This document shows positions 52,878 through 61,760 of a stretch of DNA of 64,000 bases, piece by piece (within the stretch, counting starts at the first letter, position 1; each line of letters starts with the position of its first letter). The translations under genes and the position numbers were made by a program. Location of the stretch: assembly GCF_022026395.1 (NCBI RefSeq), contig NZ_CP041767.1, positions 5,562,001 through 5,626,000 on the forward strand, written 5' to 3'. The notes under the pieces were generated by a model, which saw only the letters and a list, made by a program, of their open reading frames with translations, had not been told where the DNA came from and ran no database searches. Source of the DNA: Brevibacillus brevis. GTDB taxonomy: Bacteria > Bacillota > Bacilli > Brevibacillales > Brevibacillaceae.

Positions 52878-53399
52878 TTACACGCGGTTCAATAGTCGAG
52901 CCTTTGCCAGATAAATCGCACTCGCAATAAACGAGAACGCTATAACCGACCAAAGTATCGCTTCACTGTACTCATAACGGTACATAACGAGCGGAATGAC
53001 CAGATACAAAAGAACGGTTGTCAGCTTGCCATAGGCATTAGCCGGGACAGTTTTTTTGCCACGGAAATGATAAACAGCTCCTGTTACTATCATGGCCAGA
53101 TCGCGCACAAAGAAAAACAGGGCAGCCCATACACTGATTCGATCCGTCAAAAATAATGAGGCGATGACCGCCAGCATCATTAATTTATCTGCCAGAGGAT
53201 CTAACATCATTCCGATGGTGGTCACAAGCTTATGCTTCCGCGCGATGTACCCGTCCGCAATATCGGTCACTCCCGCCAAAATCAAAATGCCTAAAGCGAT
53301 TTCAACATGATACGGAAACTCCGAAAAAAAGACATACAGGTACAAAGGGATGAGCACGATGCGAAAGATCGTAAGCAAATTAGGAAGATTCACGGACAT
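52878..53399 (-). CDS. pgsA: CDP-diacylglycerol-glycerol-3-phosphate phosphatidyltransferase
   Basis: A 173-residue membrane enzyme of the CDP-alcohol phosphatidyltransferase family. The motif D-x2-DG-x2-AR-x8-G-x3-D-x3-D is fully present, from TDIADGYIARKHK to GMMLDPLADKLM. The opening NLPNLLTIFRIVLIPLYLYVF is typical. It makes phosphatidylglycerol phosphate, an essential lipid step. A second phosphatidyltransferase of the family could look alike, so the exact acceptor is inferred from length and opening. Confidence 0.9.
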   Translation of the reverse strand: MSVNLPNLLTIFRIVLIPLYLYVFFSEFPYHVEIALGILILAGVTDIADGYIARKHKLVTTIGMMLDPLADKLMMLAVIASLFLTDRISVWAALFFFVRDLAMIVTGAVYHFRGKKTVPANAYGKLTTVLLYLVIPLVMYRYEYSEAILWSVIAFSFIASAIYLAKARLLNRV

Positions 53400-53479
53400 C
53401 CCTCCGTATTCAAATCGTCACTTCCTTTTTCAACCACTCGACCTATTATACTCTGTGGACAAACACCACAACAAGTCCC

Positions 53480-53514
53480 CGAAAAAATAGGAGCCCCAAC
53501 CAAAGGTTCGGGCT
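53480..53514 (-). terminator. Terminator of the EpuA-family gene
   Basis: AGCCCGAACC/GGTTGGGGCT stem followed by CCTATTTTTTC on the minus strand. Confidence 0.85.
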
Positions 53515-53529
53515 TGTCCAGCTTCATTT

Positions 53530-53784
53530 TTACGTATCCTCAAACATTAAATCCCACATATGTTTGTAGGTTCCTGGATCGAATACTTCAGACATTGGCT
53601 TCTTGCCAACTCCACCGTATCCGATCATCAGACCAACGACCAGAGAGAAAAACAGCAGGAGTGGGACCAGCACCATCTTGGCAACTCTCAGCCGCCAATT
53701 TTTGCCGCTCCGTTCCCGCTCTCTTGCTTTTGACTTAACCTCTTCGGTCTGACGCGGGAAACGTTTGCTCTTCCCTTGTTCCAT
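53530..53784 (-). CDS. EpuA-family small membrane protein (DNA-directed RNA polymerase subunit beta family)
   Basis: About 84 residues. A basic, charged N-terminal half is followed by a single membrane segment with the family pattern VPLLLFFSLVVGLMIGYGGVG. Databases label this small family DNA-directed RNA polymerase subunit beta, a misleading name. Start chosen at ATG 53784, with GGAGGAGAGG directly upstream; the in-frame ATG at 53802 has no ribosome site. It sits between flhP and fabZ/pgsA, as in other Bacilli. Function unknown. Confidence 0.8.
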   Translation of the reverse strand: MEQGKSKRFPRQTEEVKSKARERERSGKNWRLRVAKMVLVPLLLFFSLVVGLMIGYGGVGKKPMSEVFDPGTYKHMWDLMFEDT

Positions 53785-53819
53785 GCTCCTCTCCTCCGTC
53801 ATGTTGAATTTATATGGCT

Positions 53820-54653
53820 TTATCTGCTTCTCAATTGGTTCGCAATACCCATCATTTGATCACTGATACCAATTGCGCGTGAGTTCAATTGATACGCACG
53901 CTGAATGTTCACCAGTTGGGACATTTCTTCTGTCATGCTGACGTTTGATGACTCGAGAGCACCTTGGCGCAATGTTACACCATCATCATATGCACTGGTG
54001 TATTTACTTTGCGGTCCTGCTCCGAAAGCCAATTCGGCATCAAACAGATTCTCACCGACTTGCTTTAGCTGATCAGGGTTCTCTACATTCCATACACCAA
54101 TTTTTACAGGTGCCGGCATTCCGTCCGCACTGAAAGTACCATCAGGGGAAATCGAGATATTTTTTACTGGCTCCGGGAATACGATATTCGCACCATTTTC
54201 GTCTGTCAAAATATGGCCAGACGTGGTGTGCAGTACGTATCCCTTGTCATCATCATCATAAGACAGCTTAAAAGAACCATTACGCGTAAAGCGACTTTCT
54301 TCATCCACGGTGATCTTACTCGCATCTTTGATTTTACGAGTGACCAAAAAATAGCCATCTCCTTCAATCAAAACATCTGTTGGCACATCTGTCTGCTTGA
54401 GACTGCCTTGACCGAGATCCAGCTTGGTCATGGCAAGATGCGCTCCACTACCGATTCTTATCCCCACTGGTGTATTGCGATTTTGGTTATCCGCTGCCGG
54501 CTGCTCATTCATTGAGTCTGTGAGAAGCTCGGAAAACGATGCTACCCTGCGCTTGTACCCAATCGTATCAATGTTCGACAGGTTGTTGGCTGTATTGTCC
54601 AACGCTTGCTGAATACCGCGCATAGCTGATGTGGAAATATTAAGCGACTGCAT
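53820..54653 (-). CDS. flhP: Flagellar hook-basal body protein FlhP (FlgG-like)
   Basis: A 277-residue rod/hook-family protein with LNISTSAMRGIQQALDNTAN and LSNIDTIGYKRRVASF at the N-terminus, and the C-terminal LESSNVSMTEEMSQLVNIQRAYQLNSRAI pattern. It matches B. subtilis FlhP, a distal-rod protein encoded behind mbl. The next gene upstream is flhO; the two are 15 bases apart. Confidence 0.92.
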   Translation of the reverse strand: MQSLNISTSAMRGIQQALDNTANNLSNIDTIGYKRRVASFSELLTDSMNEQPAADNQNRNTPVGIRIGSGAHLAMTKLDLGQGSLKQTDVPTDVLIEGDGYFLVTRKIKDASKITVDEESRFTRNGSFKLSYDDDDKGYVLHTTSGHILTDENGANIVFPEPVKNISISPDGTFSADGMPAPVKIGVWNVENPDQLKQVGENLFDAELAFGAGPQSKYTSAYDDGVTLRQGALESSNVSMTEEMSQLVNIQRAYQLNSRAIGISDQMMGIANQLRSR

Positions 54654-54668
54654 CCTTCCTACCTCCTA

Positions 54669-55658
54669 TTATCCATTAACCCGACCAATTTCATTAGCAG
54701 CCTTGTCCAGCGTACCGTCAATCGTGGTAATTACCCGTTGGTTCGCTTCATAGGCGCGAAGCACACTCATCATACTCGTCATGGTTTGTGCTGGGTCTAC
54801 ATTCGACCGTTCACGCCAGCCCTGTTGTGTACCGAAACGTCCCGCGACCATAGGGGTATTGTACGTACCAGCTGCTATAGCAGCCTGATCGTTGGCTTCT
54901 GCCAAATCGATCCCTTCCACTGGTATATCGCCTTCAAATCGGAAAACATTCGTTCCTTCACGTACAAGCTTTAGCGGATCGGTTACCACTGCAAGTCCCA
55001 ATCTAGCATGAGTAGGAAGCGCCGTATACTGTTCTGCTTTGGTGATTGGATCAATGGTAACTTGCATCAATTCGCCACGCTCGGAAATTTTCAGGTTTTG
55101 ACCGACATTGGTTCCGAGTGCGGGATCATGGTTGATTCGTATCGCCTGATTAGAGCTATCCAGCACATAATATCCTTCCGCTGTCACCAGGTACCCGTCC
55201 GAATTCACGCTCCAGTTACCATTTCTCGTATAGCGGATATCCTCTTGCTGTACTGGCTGTGCCAAATCCGCTTGTTCAATCCGTGCCACACCGTAAAACA
55301 ACCGCCGCTCATTGCCATCCTGATCTGGCTGAATATTGTCCATCAACGCAATATCATATGGATTGCGTGTCTCTTCAATATCCCCCTGCGCAAAATTCGG
55401 CAGCGCCTCCGCCATGTATACCCCTGTGTTCAGACGCCCGATAATGGCAGGCTGCCCAGGCATAGTAGGGATGCCCGGAACATCCAGTCCCTCATGATCA
55501 TTCATGCGCGAGAGCAATTGCTCCGGAAATGCACGCATGACACCCACGTCCTGTTTGAACCCGGGTGTATTGATATTTGCTAAATTGTTCGCCAGCGATT
55601 CTTGCCTGTTCTGCAAAGCCAGCATGCCAGATGCAGACGTATACAAGCCTCTGATCAC
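54669..55658 (-). CDS. flhO: Flagellar hook-basal body protein FlhO (FlgF/G-like)
   Basis: A 329-residue protein beginning MIRGLYTSASGMLALQNRQE and LANNLANINTPGFKQDVGVM, ending with a MTSMMSVLRAYEANQRVI C-terminal helix. This is the rod-protein pattern of FlhO. GTG start at 55658 with GGGGGT upstream. It forms with flhP the mbl-flhO-flhP block conserved in Bacilli. Confidence 0.92.
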   Translation of the reverse strand: MIRGLYTSASGMLALQNRQESLANNLANINTPGFKQDVGVMRAFPEQLLSRMNDHEGLDVPGIPTMPGQPAIIGRLNTGVYMAEALPNFAQGDIEETRNPYDIALMDNIQPDQDGNERRLFYGVARIEQADLAQPVQQEDIRYTRNGNWSVNSDGYLVTAEGYYVLDSSNQAIRINHDPALGTNVGQNLKISERGELMQVTIDPITKAEQYTALPTHARLGLAVVTDPLKLVREGTNVFRFEGDIPVEGIDLAEANDQAAIAAGTYNTPMVAGRFGTQQGWRERSNVDPAQTMTSMMSVLRAYEANQRVITTIDGTLDKAANEIGRVNG

Positions 55659-55665
55659 TTAAATC

Positions 55666-56682
55666 TTACCCCCTGAATAATCGCTTATTCGAGTTAGCCG
55701 GCATCTTGTCCAAATAGTCCAGCATCATTCCTGTTCCTTTTGCAACGCACATCATTGGCTCGTCCGCTACCAGCACAGGAACCTTCAGCTCCTCTGCCAG
55801 AATCTCGTCAATACCGTGCAATAATGCGCCGCCACCGGTCAGGAAAACACCCTTATCAATTATATCGGCAGAAAGCTCCGGAGGTGTTCGTTCTAAAACA
55901 GATTTTGAGGCTTGTACAATCGCACTCACCGACTCAGCCAGGGCTTCCTGGACTTCATTGGAGCGAATGGTAATCGTTTGCGGCAAGCCGCTTACCATGT
56001 CTCGACCTCGAATGTCCATTTCGTCCTGGCGTCCGCCGGATACGGTTCCAATCTGAACCTTGATATCTTCAGCCGTACGCTCTCCAATCAGCAATTTGTA
56101 TTTATTTTTTATGTAACGCATAATAGCCACATCGAATGTATCGCCTGCTATTTTAATGGAGGAAGACGTGACAATATCGCCCATCGACAATACCGCTACA
56201 TCGGTCGTTCCCCCACCGATGTCCACTACCATATTTCCGGACGGCTGAAAAATGTCCATACCTGCCCCAACTGCGGCAACTTTCGGCTCTTCTTCGATAA
56301 ATACTTCTCTTGCTCCACCGCTGCGCTCAGCTGCTTCGCGAATGGCCTTTTGCTCAACAGAGGTGATGTTGGTTGGGCAGCAAATCAAAATTCGCGGTCG
56401 GGCAAACATGCTCTTCCCACCAATTTTGTTTAAGAAGTGCTTCAGCATGGCCTCTGTGATTTCAAAATCCGCGATAACCCCTTCTCGCAAAGGTCGGATC
56501 GCTACGATATTCCCTGGGGTGCGACCTACCATGCGATAGGCTTCATTTCCCACGGCCAAAACTTTTCTGGTTTTACTATCTATTGCCACGACAGATGGTT
56601 CGTCTAGGACAATTCCCTTGCCTTTTACAAAAACCAAGACATTGGCCGTGCCCAAGTCGATTCCGATATCTTTGCCAAACAT
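55666..56682 (-). CDS. mbl: Rod-shape-determining actin homologue Mbl
   Basis: A 338-residue MreB-family ATPase: MFGKDIGIDLGTANVLVFVKG (phosphate 1), VVDIGGGTTDVAVLS (phosphate 2), and IFLTGGGALLHGID-like adenosine motif near the end. Start is ATG 56682 with GGAGG upstream; an apparent upstream extension to 56751 is not in the family. Its identity as Mbl over MreB rests on the spoIIID-mbl-flhO-flhP order. It guides lateral wall synthesis. Confidence 0.93.
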   Translation of the reverse strand: MFGKDIGIDLGTANVLVFVKGKGIVLDEPSVVAIDSKTRKVLAVGNEAYRMVGRTPGNIVAIRPLREGVIADFEITEAMLKHFLNKIGGKSMFARPRILICCPTNITSVEQKAIREAAERSGGAREVFIEEEPKVAAVGAGMDIFQPSGNMVVDIGGGTTDVAVLSMGDIVTSSSIKIAGDTFDVAIMRYIKNKYKLLIGERTAEDIKVQIGTVSGGRQDEMDIRGRDMVSGLPQTITIRSNEVQEALAESVSAIVQASKSVLERTPPELSADIIDKGVFLTGGGALLHGIDEILAEELKVPVLVADEPMMCVAKGTGMMLDYLDKMPANSNKRLFRG

Positions 56683-56763
56683 GAAAGGTCCTCCCTGATT
56701 ACCAGTTACATTTCTACCTAATATCATAGGCTCTTCTACGTGAGAGGACAAGGAAATTCTTTC

Positions 56764-57048
56764 TTACACACTCTCCTCCTGTTCTACTCGTACTTTTTTA
56801 CTACGCCGTTTGTACTTGATTTTGGTCGCTTCGCCCCCCCGAAGATGTCTGATGGCTTTGTGATATTCCAAAATTTCCTTAACCTGGTTCGCCAACTCTG
56901 GATTTATCTCAGGCAGCCGCTCAGTCAAGTCCTTGTGCACAGTACTTTTCGAAACACCGAACTCTTTGGCGATCATCCGAACCGTATTTCTTGTCTCTAC
57001 AATATATCGGCCGATTTTGATGGTCCGCTCTTTGATGTAGTCGTGCAC
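56764..57048 (-). CDS. spoIIID: Sporulation transcription factor SpoIIID
   Basis: A 94-residue DNA-binding protein with GTG start at 57048 (AGGAGG upstream). Sequence features match SpoIIID: HDYIKERTIKIGRYIVETRN, the helix-turn-helix TVRMIAKEFGVSKSTVHKDL, and the basic tail KIKYKRRSKKVRV. It is a mother-cell regulator acting with sigma-E, and lies directly before mbl. Confidence 0.95.
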   Translation of the reverse strand: MHDYIKERTIKIGRYIVETRNTVRMIAKEFGVSKSTVHKDLTERLPEINPELANQVKEILEYHKAIRHLRGGEATKIKYKRRSKKVRVEQEESV

Positions 57049-57174
57049 ATTACTCGCCTCCTTGTATCTACATTGTCTGATACAATATATGGGTGCGTAG
57101 GGACACATATTCTACGTTTCCAAGCCTGACAAGCCAGCACGGCCGCATCTTTTTTCAACAGTTTGTACAACACG

Positions 57175-57215
57175 CAAAAAAACACCCGCAATTGTTGTAT
57201 TTTGCAGGTGTTTTT
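57175..57215 (-). terminator. Terminator of spoIIQ
   Basis: ACACCTGCAA/TTGCGGGTGT stem followed by TTTTTTTG on the minus strand. Confidence 0.85.
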
Positions 57216-57228
57216 CTACATTCATTAG

Positions 57229-57972
57229 TTATTGATTTTTTACTTCCGTATCAGCCTGAATCAAGTATTGCTCTGGATTGACAGGCTTTTTATCAATGCG
57301 AACTTCGAAGTGAAGATGTGCGCCAGCGTCTTTTTCAAAGGTGTTGCGTCCAGCAGACCCGATTACTTGACCTTGTGTCACTTCATCGCCTGGTTTGACT
57401 GTTACGCTTTCCAGACTTTGATAGATCGTAATCATTTTGTCTGCGTGCTCAATCTCAATCTCGTTGCCGACAAGTGGATCGTTCACCACTTTTACTACTT
57501 TGCCCGCAAGAGCCGCGACGACATCAAAGCCCTTGCCATCCGTGGATACGAGGTCAATACCTGTGTGCGGATAGAAGGAGTTGTCAAAGCTCACCAATGC
57601 TTTTTGCTGACTCTCCTTGGAGGCTTTCTCATCGTAGTAGTTCATGCCCACATTGTACTGTACGCCTTTTCCTACTGGCCAAGCGAGTGGTTGTACGCCA
57701 CTTGTAGCAGGTACTGCTTCTTCGTTTTGCGGTGTAGTCGTCTCAGGAGCTGCAGGAGTTGTCACTGCCACGCCATCTGTGCCATTCGTCATTTTGGATA
57801 CCGTGTCCATGACATTGCCCTGATACCACATCACAAAAGCGAGAATGATTGCTGCGGTGCCGATGTAGATTGCAGGAAACGCCCATTTCTTGCCCAAAAC
57901 TTTTTTCCAAGAACTTGCCTTCTTGAATGGAATCGGTTGATTTTGATTTTTTTGATCTTCCATTTTATTCAT
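57229..57972 (-). CDS. spoIIQ: Stage II sporulation protein SpoIIQ (M23 peptidase domain)
   Basis: About 247 residues. One membrane segment (FPAIYIGTAAIILAFVMWY, residues ~32-50) is followed by an extracellular LytM/M23 domain. All zinc ligands of active M23 enzymes are visible: H136 and D140 in PHTGIDL, and H219 and H221 in AHLHFEVR. SpoIIQ partners SpoIIIAH across the forespore membranes during engulfment. GTG 57975 is an alternative start one codon earlier. It sits directly before spoIIID in map order, after spoIID. Confidence 0.92.
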   Translation of the reverse strand: MNKMEDQKNQNQPIPFKKASSWKKVLGKKWAFPAIYIGTAAIILAFVMWYQGNVMDTVSKMTNGTDGVAVTTPAAPETTTPQNEEAVPATSGVQPLAWPVGKGVQYNVGMNYYDEKASKESQQKALVSFDNSFYPHTGIDLVSTDGKGFDVVAALAGKVVKVVNDPLVGNEIEIEHADKMITIYQSLESVTVKPGDEVTQGQVIGSAGRNTFEKDAGAHLHFEVRIDKKPVNPEQYLIQADTEVKNQ

Positions 57973-58050
57973 CACCTCATCCCTCAGTATCGCCAGAATT
58001 TTGGCGTATAAACCTGAGAGAGTAGGGAAAAGTAAAAATTTGCTTTGCTT

Positions 58051-59067
58051 TTAAGCTGGGATGATCCTTTTATACTCTTGCAGACTAATTCCTTGATAGA
58101 AGTGTTTGACGATTTGCTCCGCGCTTTTGCCGCTTTTGGCCATTCCATTTGCTCCCCACTGGCTCATCCCGACACCATGACCGTACCCTTTGGTCGTAAT
58201 GAATACCTGATTGCCGCGCAAGTCCAACGTAAAGGAAGAAGAATTCAAATTGAGCTTTTCACGAAACTCTCTTCCTGTAAACTCCTTGCCGCCAATGCTG
58301 ATGGTTCCTACGCGATTTCCGGTTGTACGCGATTCGATCCGATACCAGGAACCATTGGTAGAGGCCTCCTGCGTGAGCTTGACGCCCAAATTCTTTTCTA
58401 GCTCCACCGTGGACATGACGACCGTTTCCTCATAGCGAGGAGATTGAATATCCCAAGGACTCGCAACGCTCTTCAAATAAGGAATGGGCTTTTCCCAGTA
58501 TTCATCCGAGTTCTCTGTAAAACCATTACTGGTGGAAAAAAACGTCGCGTCAATGGGCTCGTTCTGGTAGGTCAGGATAATCCCTGCTGTTGCCATCACT
58601 GCTTGCTGGATGCGTTTGTTTTTCCATTCGTACTGGTCTCCCCAACGCTCACGCCGTTGCACTTCATCCATATAGACTTGATGCTGCACCGTATCCAAGA
58701 CCTGCCCGCCTGAGGGCACATCATCAAACTTGCCCTCTTTTAATCGGCGCACGATATAGGTTCTGGCCGCCAACGCCTGTGCTTTTAAAGCCTCCAGCTC
58801 AAACTCGGCTGGCATTTCTGCCGCTACGACTCCCGTAATATACGTTTCTAGCGGCAATGTTTCCACGGTCTTTTTTTCTGTACGGTACACCTTTACCGGC
58901 AGAGAGGAAGCGGATTCCTTCATCGCTGGTATGGCAGGCTCCGAGACGGCCACAGTTGGCTGACTGACAGGGCTTATTGCTGGTGAAAACCAAAAGACCA
59001 GAGCAGCAGGCATCAGGACGAGCAAGATCGGCAAAGCGATAAACCACATGAGTAGATAGCGTTTCAT
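58051..59067 (-). CDS. spoIID: Stage II sporulation protein D (lytic transglycosylase)
   Basis: A 338-residue SpoIID/LytB-family protein with an N-terminal membrane anchor (LLMWFIALPILLVLMPAALVF). The transglycosylase domain has VKVYRTEKKTVETLPLETYI, ALKAQALAARTYIVR, and the closing GYGHGVGMSQWGANGMAKSG. It cuts septal glycan with SpoIIM and SpoIIP during engulfment. Located next to murA, as in B. subtilis. Confidence 0.95.
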   Translation of the reverse strand: MKRYLLMWFIALPILLVLMPAALVFWFSPAISPVSQPTVAVSEPAIPAMKESASSLPVKVYRTEKKTVETLPLETYITGVVAAEMPAEFELEALKAQALAARTYIVRRLKEGKFDDVPSGGQVLDTVQHQVYMDEVQRRERWGDQYEWKNKRIQQAVMATAGIILTYQNEPIDATFFSTSNGFTENSDEYWEKPIPYLKSVASPWDIQSPRYEETVVMSTVELEKNLGVKLTQEASTNGSWYRIESRTTGNRVGTISIGGKEFTGREFREKLNLNSSSFTLDLRGNQVFITTKGYGHGVGMSQWGANGMAKSGKSAEQIVKHFYQGISLQEYKRIIPA

Positions 59068-59182
59068 GCAAGAGATCCTCCCCGTTACGTACTAGACACG
59101 AAAAGTCTTAAATAACCTACTAAAGTCTATGTTCAGTAACAGAGCGGTAGAACGAGAGAATGAGAGAGTCGAGAGAACGAAA

Positions 59183-59213
59183 AAAAGACCCCCTGCATCC
59201 GCAGAGAATCTTT
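59183..59213 (-). terminator. Terminator of murA
   Basis: GATTCTCTGC/GCAGGGGGTC stem (with G-U pairs) followed by TTTTTTTCG on the minus strand. Confidence 0.7.
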
Positions 59214-59240
59214 CGTTTTGCCATATGGTTGACGCATTTA

Positions 59241-60566
59241 TCAAGCAAAATTAGGAGAGAAGCTTACTTTGATGGTTTCGGAAACGGCTTTTTCACGAGC
59301 CTTTTCTTCTGGGACCACGCGTTCTACATCTGCTCCCAAAGCCAGCAGCTTTTCCGTAAAGTTCACGTAGCCACGGTCAATATGGTGCAGAGCAGAGACC
59401 TCAGTCTCTCCTTCCGATACGAGCCCAGCCAGTACAAGTGCTGCACCAGCACGCAAGTCAGTTGCTGCTACCTTGCTGCCTGTCAGCTTGGAACCGCCTT
59501 CGACGATGGCACTGCGGCCTTCGATCTTGATGTTCGCATTCATGCGGCGGAACTCTTCCACGTGCATGAAGCGGTTCTCAAATACTGTTTCGGTCACAAT
59601 GCTCGTTCCTTCTGAAACAAGCAAAAGCGCCATCATTTGCGACTGCATATCTGTCGGGAAGCCAGGGTATGGCAGCGTTTTGAGGTCAACTGCTTTCAGT
59701 GGGCCAGTACGGCGTACACGAATGCCGTTTTCTTGCTCCTCAATGTCCACGCCCATTTCACGAAGCTTGGCGGTCACGGATTTGAGATGATCGCAAATCG
59801 CACCTTCCACAAAGACGTCCCCACCGGTAATCGCTGCAGCCACCATGAAAGTTCCTGCTTCGATACGGTCAGGAATGACACAATGTGTGCAGCCCTTCAT
59901 CTTTTCCACGCCTTCGATGCGGATCGAACCTGTACCCGCACCGCGGATTTTTGCTCCCATTCTGTTCAGGAAGTTCGCCAAATCAACGATTTCCGGCTCT
60001 TCTGCCGCATTTTCGATCAATGTGGTTCCCTCTGCCAAAGCAGCGGCCATCATAATATTTTCTGTTGCACCGACGCTAGCAATATCCAGGTAGATTTTCG
60101 CACCCTTCAATCGTCCTTCTACCGTCGCTTCAATAAACCCTTGTCCGATTTCGATTTTGGCTCCCATAGCCTCAAACCCTTTTAGGTGCTGGTCGATCGG
60201 GCGTGTACCAATGGCACATCCACCCGGAAGAGCGACACGAGCTTGTCCTTTTCTGGCTAAAAGCGGCCCCATCACGAGGAAAGATGCGCGCATTTTGCGG
60301 ACCAGTTCATAGGACGCTTCTACACTCGTAAGCTTGGAAGCATCGATCGTCAGCACTTCATGATCATATGTAAGGGAGATTCCCATCGATTTCAAAAGGT
60401 CGCATATCGTCCGGACATCGTCGAGGCCTGGTACGTCTGAGATGACGCAAGTCCCTTCTTCTGCCAAGATAGATGCTGCAATAATAGGGAGTACGGCATT
60501 TTTGGCGCCAGATACTTTTACATTTCCAGCCAATGCCTTACCACCACGGACAATAATTTTATCCAA
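59241..60566 (-). CDS. murA: UDP-N-acetylglucosamine 1-carboxyvinyltransferase MurA
   Basis: A 441-residue EPSP-synthase-fold enzyme. K22-N23 in KVSGAKNAVLPIIAAS contact UDP-GlcNAc; C117 in VALPGGCAIGTRP is the fosfomycin-reactive catalytic residue; RIEAGTFMVAAAITGG and DLRAGAALVLAGL are family motifs. It makes the first committed precursor of peptidoglycan. Firmicutes carry two copies (murAA/murZ); position next to spoIID and ywmB fits the main murAA. Confidence 0.96.
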   Translation of the reverse strand: MDKIIVRGGKALAGNVKVSGAKNAVLPIIAASILAEEGTCVISDVPGLDDVRTICDLLKSMGISLTYDHEVLTIDASKLTSVEASYELVRKMRASFLVMGPLLARKGQARVALPGGCAIGTRPIDQHLKGFEAMGAKIEIGQGFIEATVEGRLKGAKIYLDIASVGATENIMMAAALAEGTTLIENAAEEPEIVDLANFLNRMGAKIRGAGTGSIRIEGVEKMKGCTHCVIPDRIEAGTFMVAAAITGGDVFVEGAICDHLKSVTAKLREMGVDIEEQENGIRVRRTGPLKAVDLKTLPYPGFPTDMQSQMMALLLVSEGTSIVTETVFENRFMHVEEFRRMNANIKIEGRSAIVEGGSKLTGSKVAATDLRAGAALVLAGLVSEGETEVSALHHIDRGYVNFTEKLLALGADVERVVPEEKAREKAVSETIKVSFSPNFA

Positions 60567-60584
60567 TGTGTACCCCTCCGCGTG

Positions 60585-61328
60585 CTAATATTCCACAGTG
60601 ATGATTGGTGTACCTACCGTAATCCATGTTCCAGAATGGCTGTCACGATGCGTAGCCACCTGTAGATTCATCTTTTGACCGTTTAACGCGATGAATGATT
60701 CCCACATAGGGGTATACCCTGAAATGCTGACAACCGTCTCATCTTGCAAACGTTCTAATTCTGTTGCCTGGAGAGTACCAAAAATCGACAATATTTTACC
60801 CTCCTGTTGGTCAACACCCATCTTAACATTGTACAATCCGCGAATACAAGTGCTAATTTGCGGAATAAAGTCGGCGCTTTGCAGGGCATTCGTGAAGGTT
60901 TCCTGTACTTGTCCAATATATAGTAGCGAATCACGGCTTCCAGATAACTGAAGTACTAGATATACAGAAAATGCTCCATTTTTAGGCACTCCTGTCACCT
61001 CGTAGCTCAGATCCACGCCGTTTTGTGTGTATGTAGTCCCATATGCGAGTATGTTGTGTTTACGCGATTGTTCGCTTGGGGAAAACGGAATCTCAAGTTG
61101 TTGTGCCCATTTCATCGCCAACTCTTTTACTTGTTCAGCACGCAGGCCTTCTCCCATCGCCGTACGCATACGTACCTGAACCGATACACCCGTTGCGCCT
61201 GTTTCTTCTAGTACTTTCATCATTTCTGTCACAACCGGCTTTTCTTCCTTTGCTTGTACAGGCATCCAATACACGGCCCCCATCACGAGCAATAGAGCCA
61301 GCACACACCAACCAGACCATTTCCCCAT
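60585..61328 (-). CDS. ywmB: YwmB-family TATA-box-binding-like protein
   Basis: A 247-residue secreted or membrane-anchored protein; signal/anchor at residues 5-25 (SGWCVLALLLVMGAVYWMP). The remainder matches YwmB, whose fold resembles TATA-box-binding protein repeats but which has no known DNA role outside the membrane. It precedes murA by 18 bases, as in B. subtilis. Function unknown. Confidence 0.88.
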   Translation of the reverse strand: MGKWSGWCVLALLLVMGAVYWMPVQAKEEKPVVTEMMKVLEETGATGVSVQVRMRTAMGEGLRAEQVKELAMKWAQQLEIPFSPSEQSRKHNILAYGTTYTQNGVDLSYEVTGVPKNGAFSVYLVLQLSGSRDSLLYIGQVQETFTNALQSADFIPQISTCIRGLYNVKMGVDQQEGKILSIFGTLQATELERLQDETVVSISGYTPMWESFIALNGQKMNLQVATHRDSHSGTWITVGTPIITVEY

Positions 61329-61425
61329 TGATATCCTCTCCCTATGCTTACATGTATCTCTTTGTACTTCTCATTTTGTACATGTAGCTGGGTGGATATA
61401 CCAGCGAATCGTCGTCTTTGGGTAT

Positions 61426-61656
61426 TTAGTTGAACAAATTCCCGAATGTCAGGGACCAGCCCAAGTAATCAAGGAAAAAGCGGGACAGTTCATATCCAAT
61501 CACAATGGAAAGAAAAATTTGCAACAGCTTCGCCTGAGCACCATTTGGTTTTTTCAAAATTTTATCAAAGCGAAAGGATTGCAACGCCCACCAAGCGAGC
61601 CCAATAAACGCAATCGATAAAATGATGCTCAACAAGCCATATACTTCTTGTGACAT
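61426..61656 (-). CDS. DUF1146 small membrane protein (YwzB-like)
   Basis: A 76-residue protein with two membrane segments (LLSIILSIAFIGLAWWALQ and LLQIFLSIVIGYELSRFFLD). The intervening FRFDKILKKPNGAQAK is the DUF1146 signature. Start chosen at ATG 61656, with GAGGAGGT upstream; a longer frame begins at 61680. It lies between nuoN and ywmB. Confidence 0.85.
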   Translation of the reverse strand: MSQEVYGLLSIILSIAFIGLAWWALQSFRFDKILKKPNGAQAKLLQIFLSIVIGYELSRFFLDYLGWSLTFGNLFN

Positions 61657-61692
61657 GCTAGTTACCTCCTCATTGCCCAACCGAGAATCATA

Positions 61693-61727
61693 GAAAAAGG
61701 GACGGCCCGATCACGAGCCATCCCTTC
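61693..61727 (-). terminator. Terminator of the nuo operon
   Basis: AAGGGATGGC/GGCCGTCCCTT stem followed by TTTC on the minus strand, after the nuoN stop. Confidence 0.8.
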
Positions 61728-61760
61728 TATTGTACCTGAAGTGCTATTCAGTTACGAGTA

